Assembly (NCBI GenBank): GCA_002407675.1
Contig: DHNW01000015.1
Location: 35,102-99,101 of the forward strand
Direction: 5' to 3'
Length of the DNA stretch: 64,000 nucleotides
Origin: Ruminococcaceae bacterium UBA5406
GTDB taxonomy: Bacteria > Bacillota > Clostridia > Oscillospirales > Acutalibacteraceae
The notes beneath the pieces were generated by a model, which was not told where the DNA came from, did no database searches, and was given only the letters and a program-made list of their open reading frames with translations. Shown piece by piece: positions 15,580 to 24,418 of this stretch (position 1 is the first letter of the stretch; every line of letters begins with the position of its first letter). The translations under genes and the position numbers were made by a program.

Positions 15580-16962
15580 TTACATCTTGCCCAGATATTC
15601 CTCTGCTTCCGCTATTTCCTGTTCCATAGCGGCGCGGCCTGGGGCTCCGATCCCATTTCGCCTCTCTACACAGGCTTCTAAACTGATAGCTGAATAAACG
15701 TCTTTCTCAAACAGAGGGCAAAAAGATTTCAATTCGTCAAGCGTAAAATCTTCCAAAGGTTTGTTTTCCTGAATACCTTTAAGGACAAGTTTTCCTACAA
15801 TGGCATGTGCATCCCGAAACGGAAGGCCTCGATTTACGAGATAATCAGCGGCATCTGTAGCATTTGTAAAGCCTTTCCTGGCACTTTCTTTCATTTTTGC
15901 CCTGTTGAACTTCATCGTGGCAAGCATTCCACGGAAAATGTGAATGCAGCCCAAAACCGTATCAATCGCATCAAAAACGGGTTCTTTATCTTCCTGCATA
16001 TCCTTGTCATAGGCAAGAGGAAGCGCCTTCATTGTGGTCAGCATGGAAATCAATGCCCCATAAACTCGACCTGTCTTGCCGCGAATCAATTCGGCCATAT
16101 CGGGATTTTTTTTCTGAGGCATGATGCTGCTTCCCGTACTATATCGATCATCAATTTCTACAAATTGATATTCATTAGAATTCCAGATAATAATCTCTTC
16201 CGAAAACCGGCTGAGATGCATCATGATAATGGAAAGCGATGACAGAAACTCCAAAAGATAATCTCGGTCGGAAACAGCATCCATAGTGTTTCGTGCTGGA
16301 CCGTCAAAACCGAGGAGACTAGCTGTATATTCCCGATCCAGCGGATAGGTTGTCCCCGCCAGCGCTCCGGAACCCAAGGGACAGGTATTCATCCGACTTT
16401 TTAAGTCGGTCAGTCTTGACCGATCACGCCGAAACATCTCAAAATACGCTCCCAGATGGTGTGCCAGAGTAGTTGGCTGCGCTTTTTGGAGATGAGTAAA
16501 CCCAGGCATAAATGTATCCATATGCTGTTTCATCAAGGTCAACAGCGTTGACAGGAGATCCCTTAATTCCCCGTCTATCTGCACAATTTTCTCCCGAACA
16601 TACAGCTTCATATCCAATGCAACCTGGTCATTGCGGCTGCGGCCCGTGTGGAGCTTTTTCCCAGCCTTGCCTACCCGGTCGATCAAATTGGCTTCTACAA
16701 AGCTGTGGACATCCTCGTACTGCTGTCCGCTGATTGGCAGCTTTCCGCTTTCTGCATCCGCAAGAATTCCATCCAGTCCGCCGAGAATTTTATCCCGTTC
16801 GTCGTTCGTCAGGATGTTCTGCTTTGCCAGCATCTTGACATGTGCCTTGCTTCCTTCAATATCCTGCTTTAATAACCGCTGGTCAAAAGAAATAGAGGCA
16901 TTGAACCGGTAAGCCAGTTCATCTGTTTTCTGGGTAAATCGACCGCCCCACAACTGTGCCAT
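15580..16962 (-). CDS. argH: Argininosuccinate lyase
   Basis: The 460-residue protein belongs to the fumarase/aspartase superfamily and has the signature GSSIMPQKKNPD with the mobile catalytic serine loop. The N-terminal LWGGRF and the HTGRSRNDQVA motif are specific to ArgH. It cleaves argininosuccinate to arginine and fumarate in the cytosol, the last step of arginine synthesis. The length is normal. The ATG follows GGGAGCGG. No argG or other arginine gene is adjacent, so argH is detached from the usual cluster. It is transcribed leftward from the gap at 16963-17060, where I could not identify a firm promoter or an ArgR box. Confidence 0.97.
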   Translation of the reverse strand: MAQLWGGRFTQKTDELAYRFNASISFDQRLLKQDIEGSKAHVKMLAKQNILTNDERDKILGGLDGILADAESGKLPISGQQYEDVHSFVEANLIDRVGKAGKKLHTGRSRNDQVALDMKLYVREKIVQIDGELRDLLSTLLTLMKQHMDTFMPGFTHLQKAQPTTLAHHLGAYFEMFRRDRSRLTDLKSRMNTCPLGSGALAGTTYPLDREYTASLLGFDGPARNTMDAVSDRDYLLEFLSSLSIIMMHLSRFSEEIIIWNSNEYQFVEIDDRYSTGSSIMPQKKNPDMAELIRGKTGRVYGALISMLTTMKALPLAYDKDMQEDKEPVFDAIDTVLGCIHIFRGMLATMKFNRAKMKESARKGFTNATDAADYLVNRGLPFRDAHAIVGKLVLKGIQENKPLEDFTLDELKSFCPLFEKDVYSAISLEACVERRNGIGAPGRAAMEQEIAEAEEYLGKM

Positions 16963-17064
16963 TAAACGTTCCGCTCCCTATTTTGAATTTCTGAAAGCTA
17001 TAAGAAAACACCTAAAAAAATATTATTACGCATAAATAATTGCCCTTTACTCCGGTGAATAACA

Positions 17065-17101
17065 ACCAAAACAAAAGGGGAACGGCTTTCAGCCATTCCC
17101 C
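17065..17101 (-). terminator. Terminator of the efp-CD1247-like unit
   Basis: The stem GGGGAACGGCT/AGCCATTCCCC (17077-17101, one mismatch, TTC loop) is followed on the minus strand by TTTTGTTTTGG. It lies 53 bases beyond the stop of the zinc-ribbon gene. Confidence 0.85.
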
Positions 17102-17153
17102 TCAGCTTTTGCCGTTTTAGGGCTGTTTAAATTACAGTGAAGACAGCGAAAGA

Positions 17154-17588
17154 TCAGTCGTCACTATTCTGAGGATCATGATCGCTGTCATCGTGTTCAT
17201 CTAAATCAAATTCCAGTGTCTCCCCACAGTTCGGACATTCCATTTGGCCATTCTGCAAAAGATCTTTCGACAGACATACCGTTTCGTGACAGCTGGGGCA
17301 GGTTACTTCATAATAACACCCATCGGAATCCTCATCCGTGGATGTATCGTCTTCTTCGTCCTCTTCAGAATCATAAAAATCATCTTCCAATGAACCAAGA
17401 TCTTCATCCACTGCATCCAATTGGTCACCCAAATCGTTGACTTTGCTTTCCATCTCTGAAATGGACAGAGCCATGTTATCCAGCAGACTAATCATGGCAT
17501 TCAGAACTTTTACCTCTTTTTTGTTCTCATCCAGTTCCAAACCCTCTGCAAGCCCTCGAATATAGGAAACCTGCTCCGTGTTTTTCAT
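17154..17588 (-). CDS. CD1247-type protein with acidic linker and zinc ribbon
   Basis: The 144-residue protein has a helical N-terminal domain (about 1-70) beginning EQVSYIRGLAEGLELD. A strongly acidic, disordered segment follows at 65-90, then a four-cysteine zinc ribbon (C97, C100, C118, C121: CPSC and CPNC) and an acidic tail. The N-terminal pattern matches the domain named after Clostridioides CD1247, usually found near efp in Clostridia. No biochemical role is established to my knowledge; a nucleic-acid or ribosome-related function is only a guess. It is 50 bases downstream of efp and probably cotranscribed. Confidence 0.8.
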   Translation of the reverse strand: MKNTEQVSYIRGLAEGLELDENKKEVKVLNAMISLLDNMALSISEMESKVNDLGDQLDAVDEDLGSLEDDFYDSEEDEEDDTSTDEDSDGCYYEVTCPSCHETVCLSKDLLQNGQMECPNCGETLEFDLDEHDDSDHDPQNSDD

Positions 17589-17637
17589 GAATATATACCT
17601 CCCTTATTTTAATATAAAAATCTCACCATAGTATCCG

Positions 17638-18195
17638 TTATGCACGCTCCATATATTCGCCGGTACGGGTATCGATGCGGATTTTTTCTCCTTCATTAAT
17701 GAAAAGCGGGACTTTTATCTCAGCACCGGTCTCAACCGTTGCCGGCTTCGTTGCATTCGTGGCGGTATCACCCTTAAAGCCAGGATCGGTTTTTGTAATC
17801 TCGAGTTCAACAAAATTCGGGGGCTCAACTCCAAACACATTACCTTTATAGGAAAGAATCTTGCATACCATATTTTCTTTCACGAATTTAAAATTATCCC
17901 CGAGGGCATCTTTGCCTATAGGGATCTGCTCAAACGATTCCGGATCCATAAAGTAATACAGATCACCGTCGTTATAAAGGTACTGCATATCTTTTCTTTC
18001 AATAAAAGCCGTCGGATATTTGTCGTTCGGGTTAAATGTCCGCTCAGTAACGGAACCCGTAATCACATTTCTGATCTTCGTACGGACAAACGCCGCTCCT
18101 TTGCCGGGCTTTACATGCTGAAATTCAATAATAGAATAAACGCTGCCATCCATTTCAAACGTCGCGCCATTCCTAAAATCGCCTGCTGATATCAT
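17638..18195 (-). CDS. efp: Translation elongation factor P
   Basis: This is a 185-residue protein with the three-domain EF-P layout. The N-terminal loop PGKGAAFVRTK carries the lysine that enters the peptidyl transferase site, and the C-terminal domain ends RIDTRTGEYMERA, close to the canonical EF-P ending. EF-P binds between the P and E sites and relieves stalling at polyproline stretches. The ATG is preceded by GGAGGC. No lysine-modification gene (EpmA/B type) is nearby, as expected for many Firmicutes. An AT-rich region (18196-18298) with a TTGAAA-like box probably carries the promoter. Confidence 0.97.
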   Translation of the reverse strand: MISAGDFRNGATFEMDGSVYSIIEFQHVKPGKGAAFVRTKIRNVITGSVTERTFNPNDKYPTAFIERKDMQYLYNDGDLYYFMDPESFEQIPIGKDALGDNFKFVKENMVCKILSYKGNVFGVEPPNFVELEITKTDPGFKGDTATNATKPATVETGAEIKVPLFINEGEKIRIDTRTGEYMERA

Positions 18196-18298
18196 CGGTC
18201 CAAGCCTCCATTTATTCTTTCCTGACTGGATTTCTCTGTACTGATAGTTTATAATATTTTTTGACTATTTTCAAGGGAAATTCGGCAAATTAAAAGAG

Positions 18299-18745
18299 TT
18301 ACATCAAATCCTGCAGAGCCGCCAGCGCCAAAAAATAACTGTTTTTCCCGAATCCTGCAATCTGGCCGGCACAAACAGGAGCAATTACACTGTGGTGCCG
18401 AAATTCTTCACGGGCGTAAATGTTACTCATATGAACTTCAACAAACGGGATTCGAACCGAGGCAATGGCATCCCGCAGCGCATAGCTGTAGTGTGTCAAA
18501 GCGCCCGCATTAATAACAGCACCATTATATACTGTCCTTGCGGCATGAATTCGGTCAATCAAGTCTCCTTCATGGTTTGACTGGAAAATATCACAGTCGC
18601 AGTTTAGTTTCTTAGCATTTTCGATAATCTGCATATTGATACTTTCCGACGTTTCATCACCATAAACGCCTTTTTCCCGCACCCCTATCAAATTTAAGTT
18701 CGGCCCTAAAAGAACCAGAATTTTCTTTCTCCCCAATTTGATCAT
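18299..18745 (-). CDS. aroQ: Type II 3-dehydroquinate dehydratase
   Basis: This 148-residue protein shows the type II dehydroquinase motifs: GPNLNLIGVRE with GVYGDET following, SNHEGDLIDRIH, INAGALTHYSYALRDAI and VEVHMSNIYARE-x-FRHHS. It dehydrates 3-dehydroquinate to 3-dehydroshikimate in the shikimate pathway; the active form is a dodecamer in known members. The usual NPGA substrate-loop sequence is NAGA here, a small change. The gene overlaps the start of the reading frame after yqeG by 4 bases (18742-18745), so they are translationally coupled. Confidence 0.95.
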   Translation of the reverse strand: MIKLGRKKILVLLGPNLNLIGVREKGVYGDETSESINMQIIENAKKLNCDCDIFQSNHEGDLIDRIHAARTVYNGAVINAGALTHYSYALRDAIASVRIPFVEVHMSNIYAREEFRHHSVIAPVCAGQIAGFGKNSYFLALAALQDLM

Positions 18746-19266
18746 TCCTCTTTATGGTGTATACTCTTATCAATGGGCTGTGACTTCATTTTTTCCCTCA
18801 CTGGTTTCTCCAGGCAACGCCGCACTCGAAAAGAAAGCGAACTCTCTTCTTCGATAGGGGTAAGTAAAATAGATTTCATTCGGACGAGATTTGCTCCCAA
18901 AATATCCGTAAATACCTGGTCACCGACTACAACGGCCTTTTGACAGCTTGTTCCAAATCCGCGTACTGCCCTGTGGTAAGCATACGGAAGCGGCTTCATG
19001 CATAAAGACAAAAAAGGCAGTTCATATTTAGCGGCAAACGGTCCAACTCTTTTTGCAAAATTATTGGACATAATAGCAAGCTGAAAGCCGGCCCTTCTGA
19101 TATTCCAGCTCCATTCCACCGTCCCTGGAAGAGGTTCCTGCGAACCGCGTAATGCCAGTGTATTATCAACATCAATCAAAACGGTTTCAACAGACAATGT
19201 GTGAAGAAGATTGGAAGTAATATCTGTTACTCTATCAACAGCTGCTGTTGGCATTAACAATGCCAA
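18742..19266 (-). CDS. YqeG-family HAD phosphatase
   Basis: The 174-residue protein has HAD motif I DVDNTL (residues about 33-38), motif II SNN and a later VGDQVFTDILGA, the arrangement of subfamily IIIA phosphatases such as YqeG. Its substrate is unknown. I accept a TTG start at 19266 because AGGAGGTG lies 5 bases upstream, whereas the first ATG at 19254 would be 17 bases from it. It is coupled to aroQ and lies just after the rpsU terminator. Confidence 0.88.
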   Translation of the reverse strand: MALLMPTAAVDRVTDITSNLLHTLSVETVLIDVDNTLALRGSQEPLPGTVEWSWNIRRAGFQLAIMSNNFAKRVGPFAAKYELPFLSLCMKPLPYAYHRAVRGFGTSCQKAVVVGDQVFTDILGANLVRMKSILLTPIEEESSLSFRVRRCLEKPVREKMKSQPIDKSIHHKEE

Positions 19267-19294
19267 AACAACACCTCCTCCACATCAAATCAGA

Positions 19295-19323
19295 CCTAAA
19301 AAAGCGGGCACATGCCCGCTTTT
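19295..19323 (-). terminator. Terminator of rpsU
   Basis: AAAAGCGGGCA/TGCCCGCTTTT with a two-base loop is followed on the minus strand by further Ts (TTTTTTAGG). It lies 26 bases downstream of the rpsU stop and just upstream of the yqeG ribosome binding site, so some read-through probably feeds yqeG-aroQ. Confidence 0.85.
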
Positions 19324-19348
19324 CAAACCGACTTCCCATCTTGCACGT

Positions 19349-19525
19349 TTACTTGTACCTGCGTTTACGGGCAGCCTCGGATTTTTTCTTGCGTCTTACG
19401 GAAGGCTTTTCATAGGCTTCCCTTTTACGGACTTCTGCAATAACTCCGGCTCTGGCGCACTGCTTTTTAAACCGTCTAAGGGCGCTGTCCAAAGATTCAT
19501 TCTCTTTTACTCTAATCTCAGCCAT
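19349..19525 (-). CDS. rpsU: 30S ribosomal protein S21
   Basis: This 58-residue frame is shorter than a 60-residue cutoff and is easily missed. It begins MAEIRVKENESLDSALKRFK and ends in a basic KKKSEAARKRRYK-type tail, the standard S21 composition and length. S21 sits on the 30S platform near the anti-Shine-Dalgarno sequence and helps initiation. GGGAGGG lies 8 bases before the ATG. A consensus promoter is at 19585-19613 and a terminator at 19295-19323, so it is mainly monocistronic. Confidence 0.96.
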   Translation of the reverse strand: MAEIRVKENESLDSALRRFKKQCARAGVIAEVRKREAYEKPSVRRKKKSEAARKRRYK

Positions 19526-19584
19526 TTATCTTCCCTCCCATCCGCCAAAAGGCAGGGGTAATAGCAATTTATGCTACATATTTT

Positions 19585-19613
19585 ATTATACTGAATTTGC
19601 CTGTGTCTGTCAA
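19585..19613 (-). promoter_or_regulatory. Consensus promoter of rpsU
   Basis: On the minus strand TTGACA (19613-19608) and TATAAT (19590-19585), both perfect, have 17 bases between them. Confidence 0.92.
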
Positions 19614-19698
19614 GCGAAATTCACAAGAAGGACATATTTTTTTATCGGACAGGAATTTTAAGGAGGATATTAACCCGTAAAGCGAAACCATCAAAGAG

Positions 19699-19736
19699 GA
19701 AGATCCGAAGCCGAAACAAATCGGCTTCGGATCTTC
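19699..19736 (-). terminator. Perfect hairpin terminator after tuf
   Basis: GAAGATCCGAAGCCGA (19699-19714) and its exact complement (19721-19736) flank a six-base loop, 45 bases beyond the tuf stop. On the minus strand only CTCTTTGATGG follows, so the T tract is weak; its position still makes it the likely operon end. Confidence 0.7.
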
Positions 19737-19780
19737 AAGGCTGCATCCAAAATAATTTTTCTGGATACACATGCTTAAAA

Positions 19781-20983
19781 CTATTCAATAATCTTTACGA
19801 CAACACCGGAACCAACCGTATGACCGCCTTCACGAATAGCGAAACGAAGGCCTTCTTCCATAGCTACCGGAGTAATCAATTCAACTGTCATTTCGACATT
19901 GTCGCCAGGCATGCACATTTCGGTGCCTTCCGGAAGAGTAATAATACCCGTAACATCCGTGGTGCGGAAATAAAACTGAGGACGGTAATTGTTAAAGAAC
20001 GGAGTATGACGGCCGCCTTCATCCTTTGTCAGGACATAAACTTTGCCCTCAAATTTCGTATGCGGATGAACAGTACCGGGTTTTGCGATAACCTGACCGC
20101 GTTCAATTTCTTCTCTCTGAATTCCGCGGAGAAGCATTCCGATATTGTCGCCGGCTTCTGCAAAATCTAGAGTTTTACGGAACATTTCAAGCCCTGTAAT
20201 GACGGACTTCTGTTTTTCCGGTTTCAGCCCAACGATTTCAACCTCATCACCGATTTTCGCGGTGCCGCGTTCCACTCTGCCGGTAGCAACCGTGCCGCGG
20301 CCGCTGATGGTCATAACGTCCTCAATAGGCATCAGGAACGGCAGATCGGACTTCCGCTCCGGAGTCGGGATGAACGTATCAACGGCATCCATCAAATCCA
20401 AAATACATTTATACTCCGGGGCATTAGGATCCGTAGACTTGGATTCCAGAGCCTTAAGGGCTGAACCACGGATAATTGGGGTCTTATCGCCCGGGAAGCC
20501 ATACTCATTCAGAAGATCGCGGATCTCCATTTCTACAAGATCGAGCAGTTCCGCATCGTCAACCTGATCAACCTTATTCATGAAAACGACAATATACGGG
20601 ACACCCACCTGGCGGGCCAGCAGAATATGCTCTCTGGTCTGAGGCATCGGGCCGTCGGCAGCAGAAACAACGAGAATTGCACCATCCATCTGCGCAGCAC
20701 CGGTAATCATGTTCTTAATATAGTCAGCATGGCCGGGGCAGTCAACATGGGCATAGTGACGTTTTTCCGTCTGATACTCCACATGGGCCGTATTGATCGT
20801 GATACCACGTGCCCTTTCTTCCGGAGCTTTATCGATATTGGCATAATCGACAAAATTGGCTTCACCCTTAAAATTAAGCACTTTTGTAATAGCAGCCGTA
20901 AGGGTGGTTTTACCATGGTCAACGTGGCCAATGGTACCAATGTTAACATGGGGTTTCGACCGGTCAAATTTCTGTTTTGCCAT
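19781..20983 (-). CDS. tuf: Elongation factor Tu
   Basis: The 400-residue protein carries all EF-Tu GTPase motifs: GHVDHGKTT (G1), DCPGHADYI (G3) and NKVD (G4), and the C-terminal domains end in GGHTVGSGVV. It delivers aminoacyl-tRNA to the ribosome. It is the last gene of the rpsL-rpsG-fusA-tuf cluster but also has its own promoter at 21041-21069, as expected for its high demand. The ATG follows GGAGG. No second tuf copy is in the window. Confidence 0.99.
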   Translation of the reverse strand: MAKQKFDRSKPHVNIGTIGHVDHGKTTLTAAITKVLNFKGEANFVDYANIDKAPEERARGITINTAHVEYQTEKRHYAHVDCPGHADYIKNMITGAAQMDGAILVVSAADGPMPQTREHILLARQVGVPYIVVFMNKVDQVDDAELLDLVEMEIRDLLNEYGFPGDKTPIIRGSALKALESKSTDPNAPEYKCILDLMDAVDTFIPTPERKSDLPFLMPIEDVMTISGRGTVATGRVERGTAKIGDEVEIVGLKPEKQKSVITGLEMFRKTLDFAEAGDNIGMLLRGIQREEIERGQVIAKPGTVHPHTKFEGKVYVLTKDEGGRHTPFFNNYRPQFYFRTTDVTGIITLPEGTEMCMPGDNVEMTVELITPVAMEEGLRFAIREGGHTVGSGVVVKIIE

Positions 20984-21040
20984 TGGAGATCCTCCTTTTA
21001 TCTATCATCTTAGATTTTATCTCAGGATTTTATGATTCAT

Positions 21041-21069
21041 ATTTTAACAATAATAACCTAAAAAATCAA
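21041..21069 (-). promoter_or_regulatory. Internal promoter of tuf
   Basis: On the minus strand TTGATT (21069-21064) and TAAAAT (21046-21041) have 17 bases between them, in the gap after fusA. Confidence 0.75.
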
Positions 21070-21084
21070 GCATCTTTTTAAAAC

Positions 21085-23166
21085 TTACTCTGTCTTCTTG
21101 GAACGGGATGTTATGATTTTCTCCGAAATACTCTTTGGAACCTCTGCGTAATCGCCAGGCTCCATGACATAATTGCCGCGGCCCTGCGTTTTGGAGCGAA
21201 GGTCGGTTGCATAACCGAACATTTCAGAAAGCGGAACCTGAGCGCGGATACGCTGAGCACCCGGGATTGCATCCATACCCTCGATCATGCCGCGGCGGGA
21301 GTTCAAGTCACCCATAACATCGCCCATATACTCTTCCGGCACGGTTACGGTAACTTTCATAATCGGTTCCAAAATAACCGGTTTCGCTTTGTTCATAGCA
21401 TCCTTGAATGCCATAGAACCAGCAATCTTAAAGGCAAGCTCCGAGGAGTCGACTTCATGGTAAGACCCGTCGTACAGAGTAGCCTTGACATCCACAACCG
21501 GGTAGCCGGCAAGGACACCGGCCATCATGGCTCCCTGAATGCCCTGATCGACAGCGGGAATAAATTCTTTTGGAATAGCACCGCCCGTAACGGCGTTGAC
21601 AAATTCATAGCCCTTCCCCGGATTCGGTTCAACCCGGATCTTAACGTGGCCGTACTGGCCGTGGCCGCCCGACTGCCTGGCATACTTGTTTTCCACATCG
21701 GCATTCGCACGGATTGTTTCCTTGTAGGCTACCTGCGGCTTGCCGACATTTGCCTCTACATGGAACTCACGGAGCAGCCTGTCCACGATAATTTCTAGAT
21801 GAAGTTCGCCCATACCGGCAATAATGGTTTGGCCGGTTTCCTGATCCGTATAGGCTTTGAAAGTAGGATCTTCCTCAGCCAATTTGGAAAGAGCAATCCC
21901 CATTTTTTCCTGCCCGGCCTTCGTTTTCGGCTCAATGGCCACACGGATAACCGGATCCGGAAATTCCATGGATTCAAGAACTATAGGACGCTTTGGATCA
22001 CAGAGCGTATCGCCCGTCGTTGTATGTTTCAGGCCGACTGCCGCTGCAATGTCACCTGCGTATACGGTTTCCAGATCCTGCCGGTGATTTGCATGCATCT
22101 GAAGAATGCGTCCCATGCGCTCATTGTCGTCTTTAACAGAATTGTAAATGGAAGAACCCGCGTTCAGAGTCCCGGAATAAACGCGGAAAAACACCAGCTT
22201 GCCGACAAAAGGATCGGTTGCCACTTTAAACGCCAAAGCCGCAAAGGGTTCGTCATCCGAAGCATGGCAGTCTTCCTCTTCATTGGTATCCGGATTGGTC
22301 CCCTTAATGGCGGGGACGTCTGTCGGCGCAGGCATAAATGCGATAATGGCATCCAACAATTTCTGAACGCCCTTGTTTTTATAAGAAGAACCACAGGTAA
22401 CCGGGACAAATTTATTGGCGATGGTCGCCTTGCGGATAACCGCGAGGATCTCCTCTTTGGTCAGTTCCTGACCATCCAGGTATTTCTCCATTACGGCGTC
22501 GTCCTGCTCGGCAACAGCTTCCAGAAGCTGCGAATGATACTGCTCGGCAAGTTCTTTCATGTCGTCGGGAATTTCCTCGACACGCATGTCCTTGCCCATT
22601 TCATCATAATAAACATCCGCTTTCATATCGATCAAGTCGACAATTCCACGGAAGGTATCTTCCTTTCCGATTGGAAGCTGAATGGGAACGGCGTTGCATT
22701 TCAGCCGATCCTTCATCATCTGGATGACGTGGAAAAAATCGGCACCCATAATGTCCATCTTGTTGACATAGGCCATGCGCGGCACACCAAATTGCTCAGC
22801 CTGATGCCAGACGGTTTCGGACTGCGGCTCAACACCGCCTTTGGCGCAGAAAACTGTTACGGAACCATCCAGCACACGAAGGGAACGCTCCACTTCAGCC
22901 GTAAAATCAACGTGGCCTGGGGTGTCGATGATATTAATGCGGTGGCCTTTCCAGAAGCAGGTGGTCGCCGCTGAGGTAATGGTAATTCCGCGTTCCTGCT
23001 CTTCCGACATCCAGTCCATGGTAGCAGCACCATCATGAACTTCACCCATTTTGTGGTTGATTCCCGTATAGTACAGAATCCGTTCTGTTGTTGTCGTTTT
23101 ACCGGCATCAATATGCGCCATAATGCCGATATTACGCATTAAATTAAGTGGTACTTGCCTTGGCAT
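21085..23166 (-). CDS. fusA: Elongation factor G
   Basis: The 693-residue translational GTPase has AHIDAGKTTTTERILYYTG (G1), DTPGHVDF (G3) and NKMD (G4). Domains III-V follow in the normal length, including GGHGQYGHV. It drives translocation and ribosome recycling. It follows rpsG by 40 bases in the str operon. The ATG has GGAGGGAATT upstream. No tetracycline-resistance-protein features are seen. Confidence 0.99.
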   Translation of the reverse strand: MPRQVPLNLMRNIGIMAHIDAGKTTTTERILYYTGINHKMGEVHDGAATMDWMSEEQERGITITSAATTCFWKGHRINIIDTPGHVDFTAEVERSLRVLDGSVTVFCAKGGVEPQSETVWHQAEQFGVPRMAYVNKMDIMGADFFHVIQMMKDRLKCNAVPIQLPIGKEDTFRGIVDLIDMKADVYYDEMGKDMRVEEIPDDMKELAEQYHSQLLEAVAEQDDAVMEKYLDGQELTKEEILAVIRKATIANKFVPVTCGSSYKNKGVQKLLDAIIAFMPAPTDVPAIKGTNPDTNEEEDCHASDDEPFAALAFKVATDPFVGKLVFFRVYSGTLNAGSSIYNSVKDDNERMGRILQMHANHRQDLETVYAGDIAAAVGLKHTTTGDTLCDPKRPIVLESMEFPDPVIRVAIEPKTKAGQEKMGIALSKLAEEDPTFKAYTDQETGQTIIAGMGELHLEIIVDRLLREFHVEANVGKPQVAYKETIRANADVENKYARQSGGHGQYGHVKIRVEPNPGKGYEFVNAVTGGAIPKEFIPAVDQGIQGAMMAGVLAGYPVVDVKATLYDGSYHEVDSSELAFKIAGSMAFKDAMNKAKPVILEPIMKVTVTVPEEYMGDVMGDLNSRRGMIEGMDAIPGAQRIRAQVPLSEMFGYATDLRSKTQGRGNYVMEPGDYAEVPKSISEKIITSRSKKTE

Positions 23167-23206
23167 AATTCCCTCCTAAATACTGAAAAAGTGCGAAAAA
23201 CATAAT

Positions 23207-23677
23207 TTACCAGCGGTAATGGGCAAACGCACGGTTTGCTTCCGCCATTTTATGGGTCTCGTCGCGTTTTTTAGCGGCACCGCCCGCACCATTTACGGCA
23301 TCCAGGATTTCACCGGCAAGTTTTTCTTTCATTGTCTTTTCAGATCTCTTTCTGGCATAGCCAGCCATCCAGCGCAGACCCAGAGTCTGCCTTCTTTCGG
23401 GGCGAACTTCCATAGGGACCTGATACGTTGCGCCGCCGACACGGCGCGCCTTGACTTCCAGGGAAGGCATTACGTTTTCCATCGCCTGCTCGAAAACCTC
23501 CAGCGGTTCCTTGCCCGTTTTATCCCGGACAATGTCAAACGCGCCATAAACGATTTTTTGAGCTACTCCCTTTTTGCCGTCAAACATTACATTATTGATC
23601 AGCCGTGTTACGATCGTGGAATGATAAAGTGGATCCGGCAAAACTTCGCGCTTTGCGGTTGAACCTCTTCTTGGCAC
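23207..23677 (-). CDS. rpsG: 30S ribosomal protein S7
   Basis: This 156-residue protein starts PRRGSTAKREVLPDPLYHS and ends AHYRW, matching the S7 family. It organises the 16S rRNA 3' major domain. The start is a GTG at 23677 with GGAGGGA upstream; the frame extends to 23728, but those residues are outside the family alignment. S7 of many bacteria feeds back on its own operon; no binding site was identified here. Confidence 0.97.
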   Translation of the reverse strand: MPRRGSTAKREVLPDPLYHSTIVTRLINNVMFDGKKGVAQKIVYGAFDIVRDKTGKEPLEVFEQAMENVMPSLEVKARRVGGATYQVPMEVRPERRQTLGLRWMAGYARKRSEKTMKEKLAGEILDAVNGAGGAAKKRDETHKMAEANRAFAHYRW

Positions 23678-23835
23678 TTTACTTCCCTCCTTCACAAAAA
23701 TGATATCATCGGTACTCGAAAGCGACAAACTCCCGTGGCCAATACAGAGGCGTCAATTTAATCTATAATAACGCCGCTGCATTCTGTTCTTTCAACATGC
23801 AGCCGTAAGGTTTCTGTCAAATTTCTGCCGCATAG

Positions 23836-24276
23836 TTATTTTGCGGCTGCGGCTTTTGCAGCGCCGGCCTTTGGGCGCTTTGCGCCGTATTTAGAGCGGG
23901 CCTGCATCCGCTGGGCAACACCCTGCGTATCGAGTGAACCGCGGATAATATGGTAACGGACACCCGGCAGATCTTTCACACGGCCGCCGCGGATCATCAC
24001 GACGCTGTGCTCTTGAAGATTATGGCCCACGCCCGGAATATAGGCACTGACCTCAATCCCGTTGGAAAGCCTGACTCTCGCGATCTTGCGGAGGGCGGAA
24101 TTCGGTTTTTTCGGGGTAGCCGTTTTAACCACTGTGCAGACACCGCGCTTTTGCGGAGAATTCTGATCAATCGGAATCCTTTTTTTGGAATTCCAGCCTT
24201 TCAGAAGCGCAGGGGCTTTTGCTTTTTTAACAGCCACTTCTCTCCCTTTGTTGACAAGCTGATTAAAGGTTGACAA
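23836..24276 (-). CDS. rpsL: 30S ribosomal protein S12
   Basis: The 146-residue protein contains TATPKKPNSALRKIARVRLS and GGRVKDLPGVRYHIIRG, the decoding-centre loops. The lysines linked to streptomycin resistance when mutated (in TPKKPNS and GRVKDLPG) are wild type, so the ribosome should be streptomycin-sensitive at this site. The C-terminus has an Ala/Lys-rich extension (GAAKAAAAK). The start codon is TTG at 24276, with GGAGGTG 5 bases upstream; no ATG is available, so this is a noteworthy weak start for an abundant protein. Confidence 0.97.
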   Translation of the reverse strand: MSTFNQLVNKGREVAVKKAKAPALLKGWNSKKRIPIDQNSPQKRGVCTVVKTATPKKPNSALRKIARVRLSNGIEVSAYIPGVGHNLQEHSVVMIRGGRVKDLPGVRYHIIRGSLDTQGVAQRMQARSKYGAKRPKAGAAKAAAAK

Positions 24277-24388
24277 TATGACACCTCCTCACAATACAGA
24301 ATTTATGTCAAACGACCGAATATACGGCCGAATAACAGCGACAAAACATGCCTCGCCCCCCAGGGCGGACAGACCATCACAATTTGTT

Positions 24389-24418
24389 ATTATAGCCCTA
24401 ACCGGCACCATTTGTCAA
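24389..24418 (-). promoter_or_regulatory. str operon promoter overlapping the rpoC end
   Basis: On the minus strand TTGACA (24418-24413) and TATAAT (24394-24389), both perfect, have an 18-base spacer. The -35 box lies inside the last codons of rpoC. The leader to rpsL is about 105 bases and includes a GC-rich stem near 24351-24365. Confidence 0.88.

Noticed and set aside
21799..22974. 391-codon plus-strand frame opposite fusA
   Set aside because: Antisense shadow of a highly biased core gene; composition is His/Arg/Phe-rich noise.
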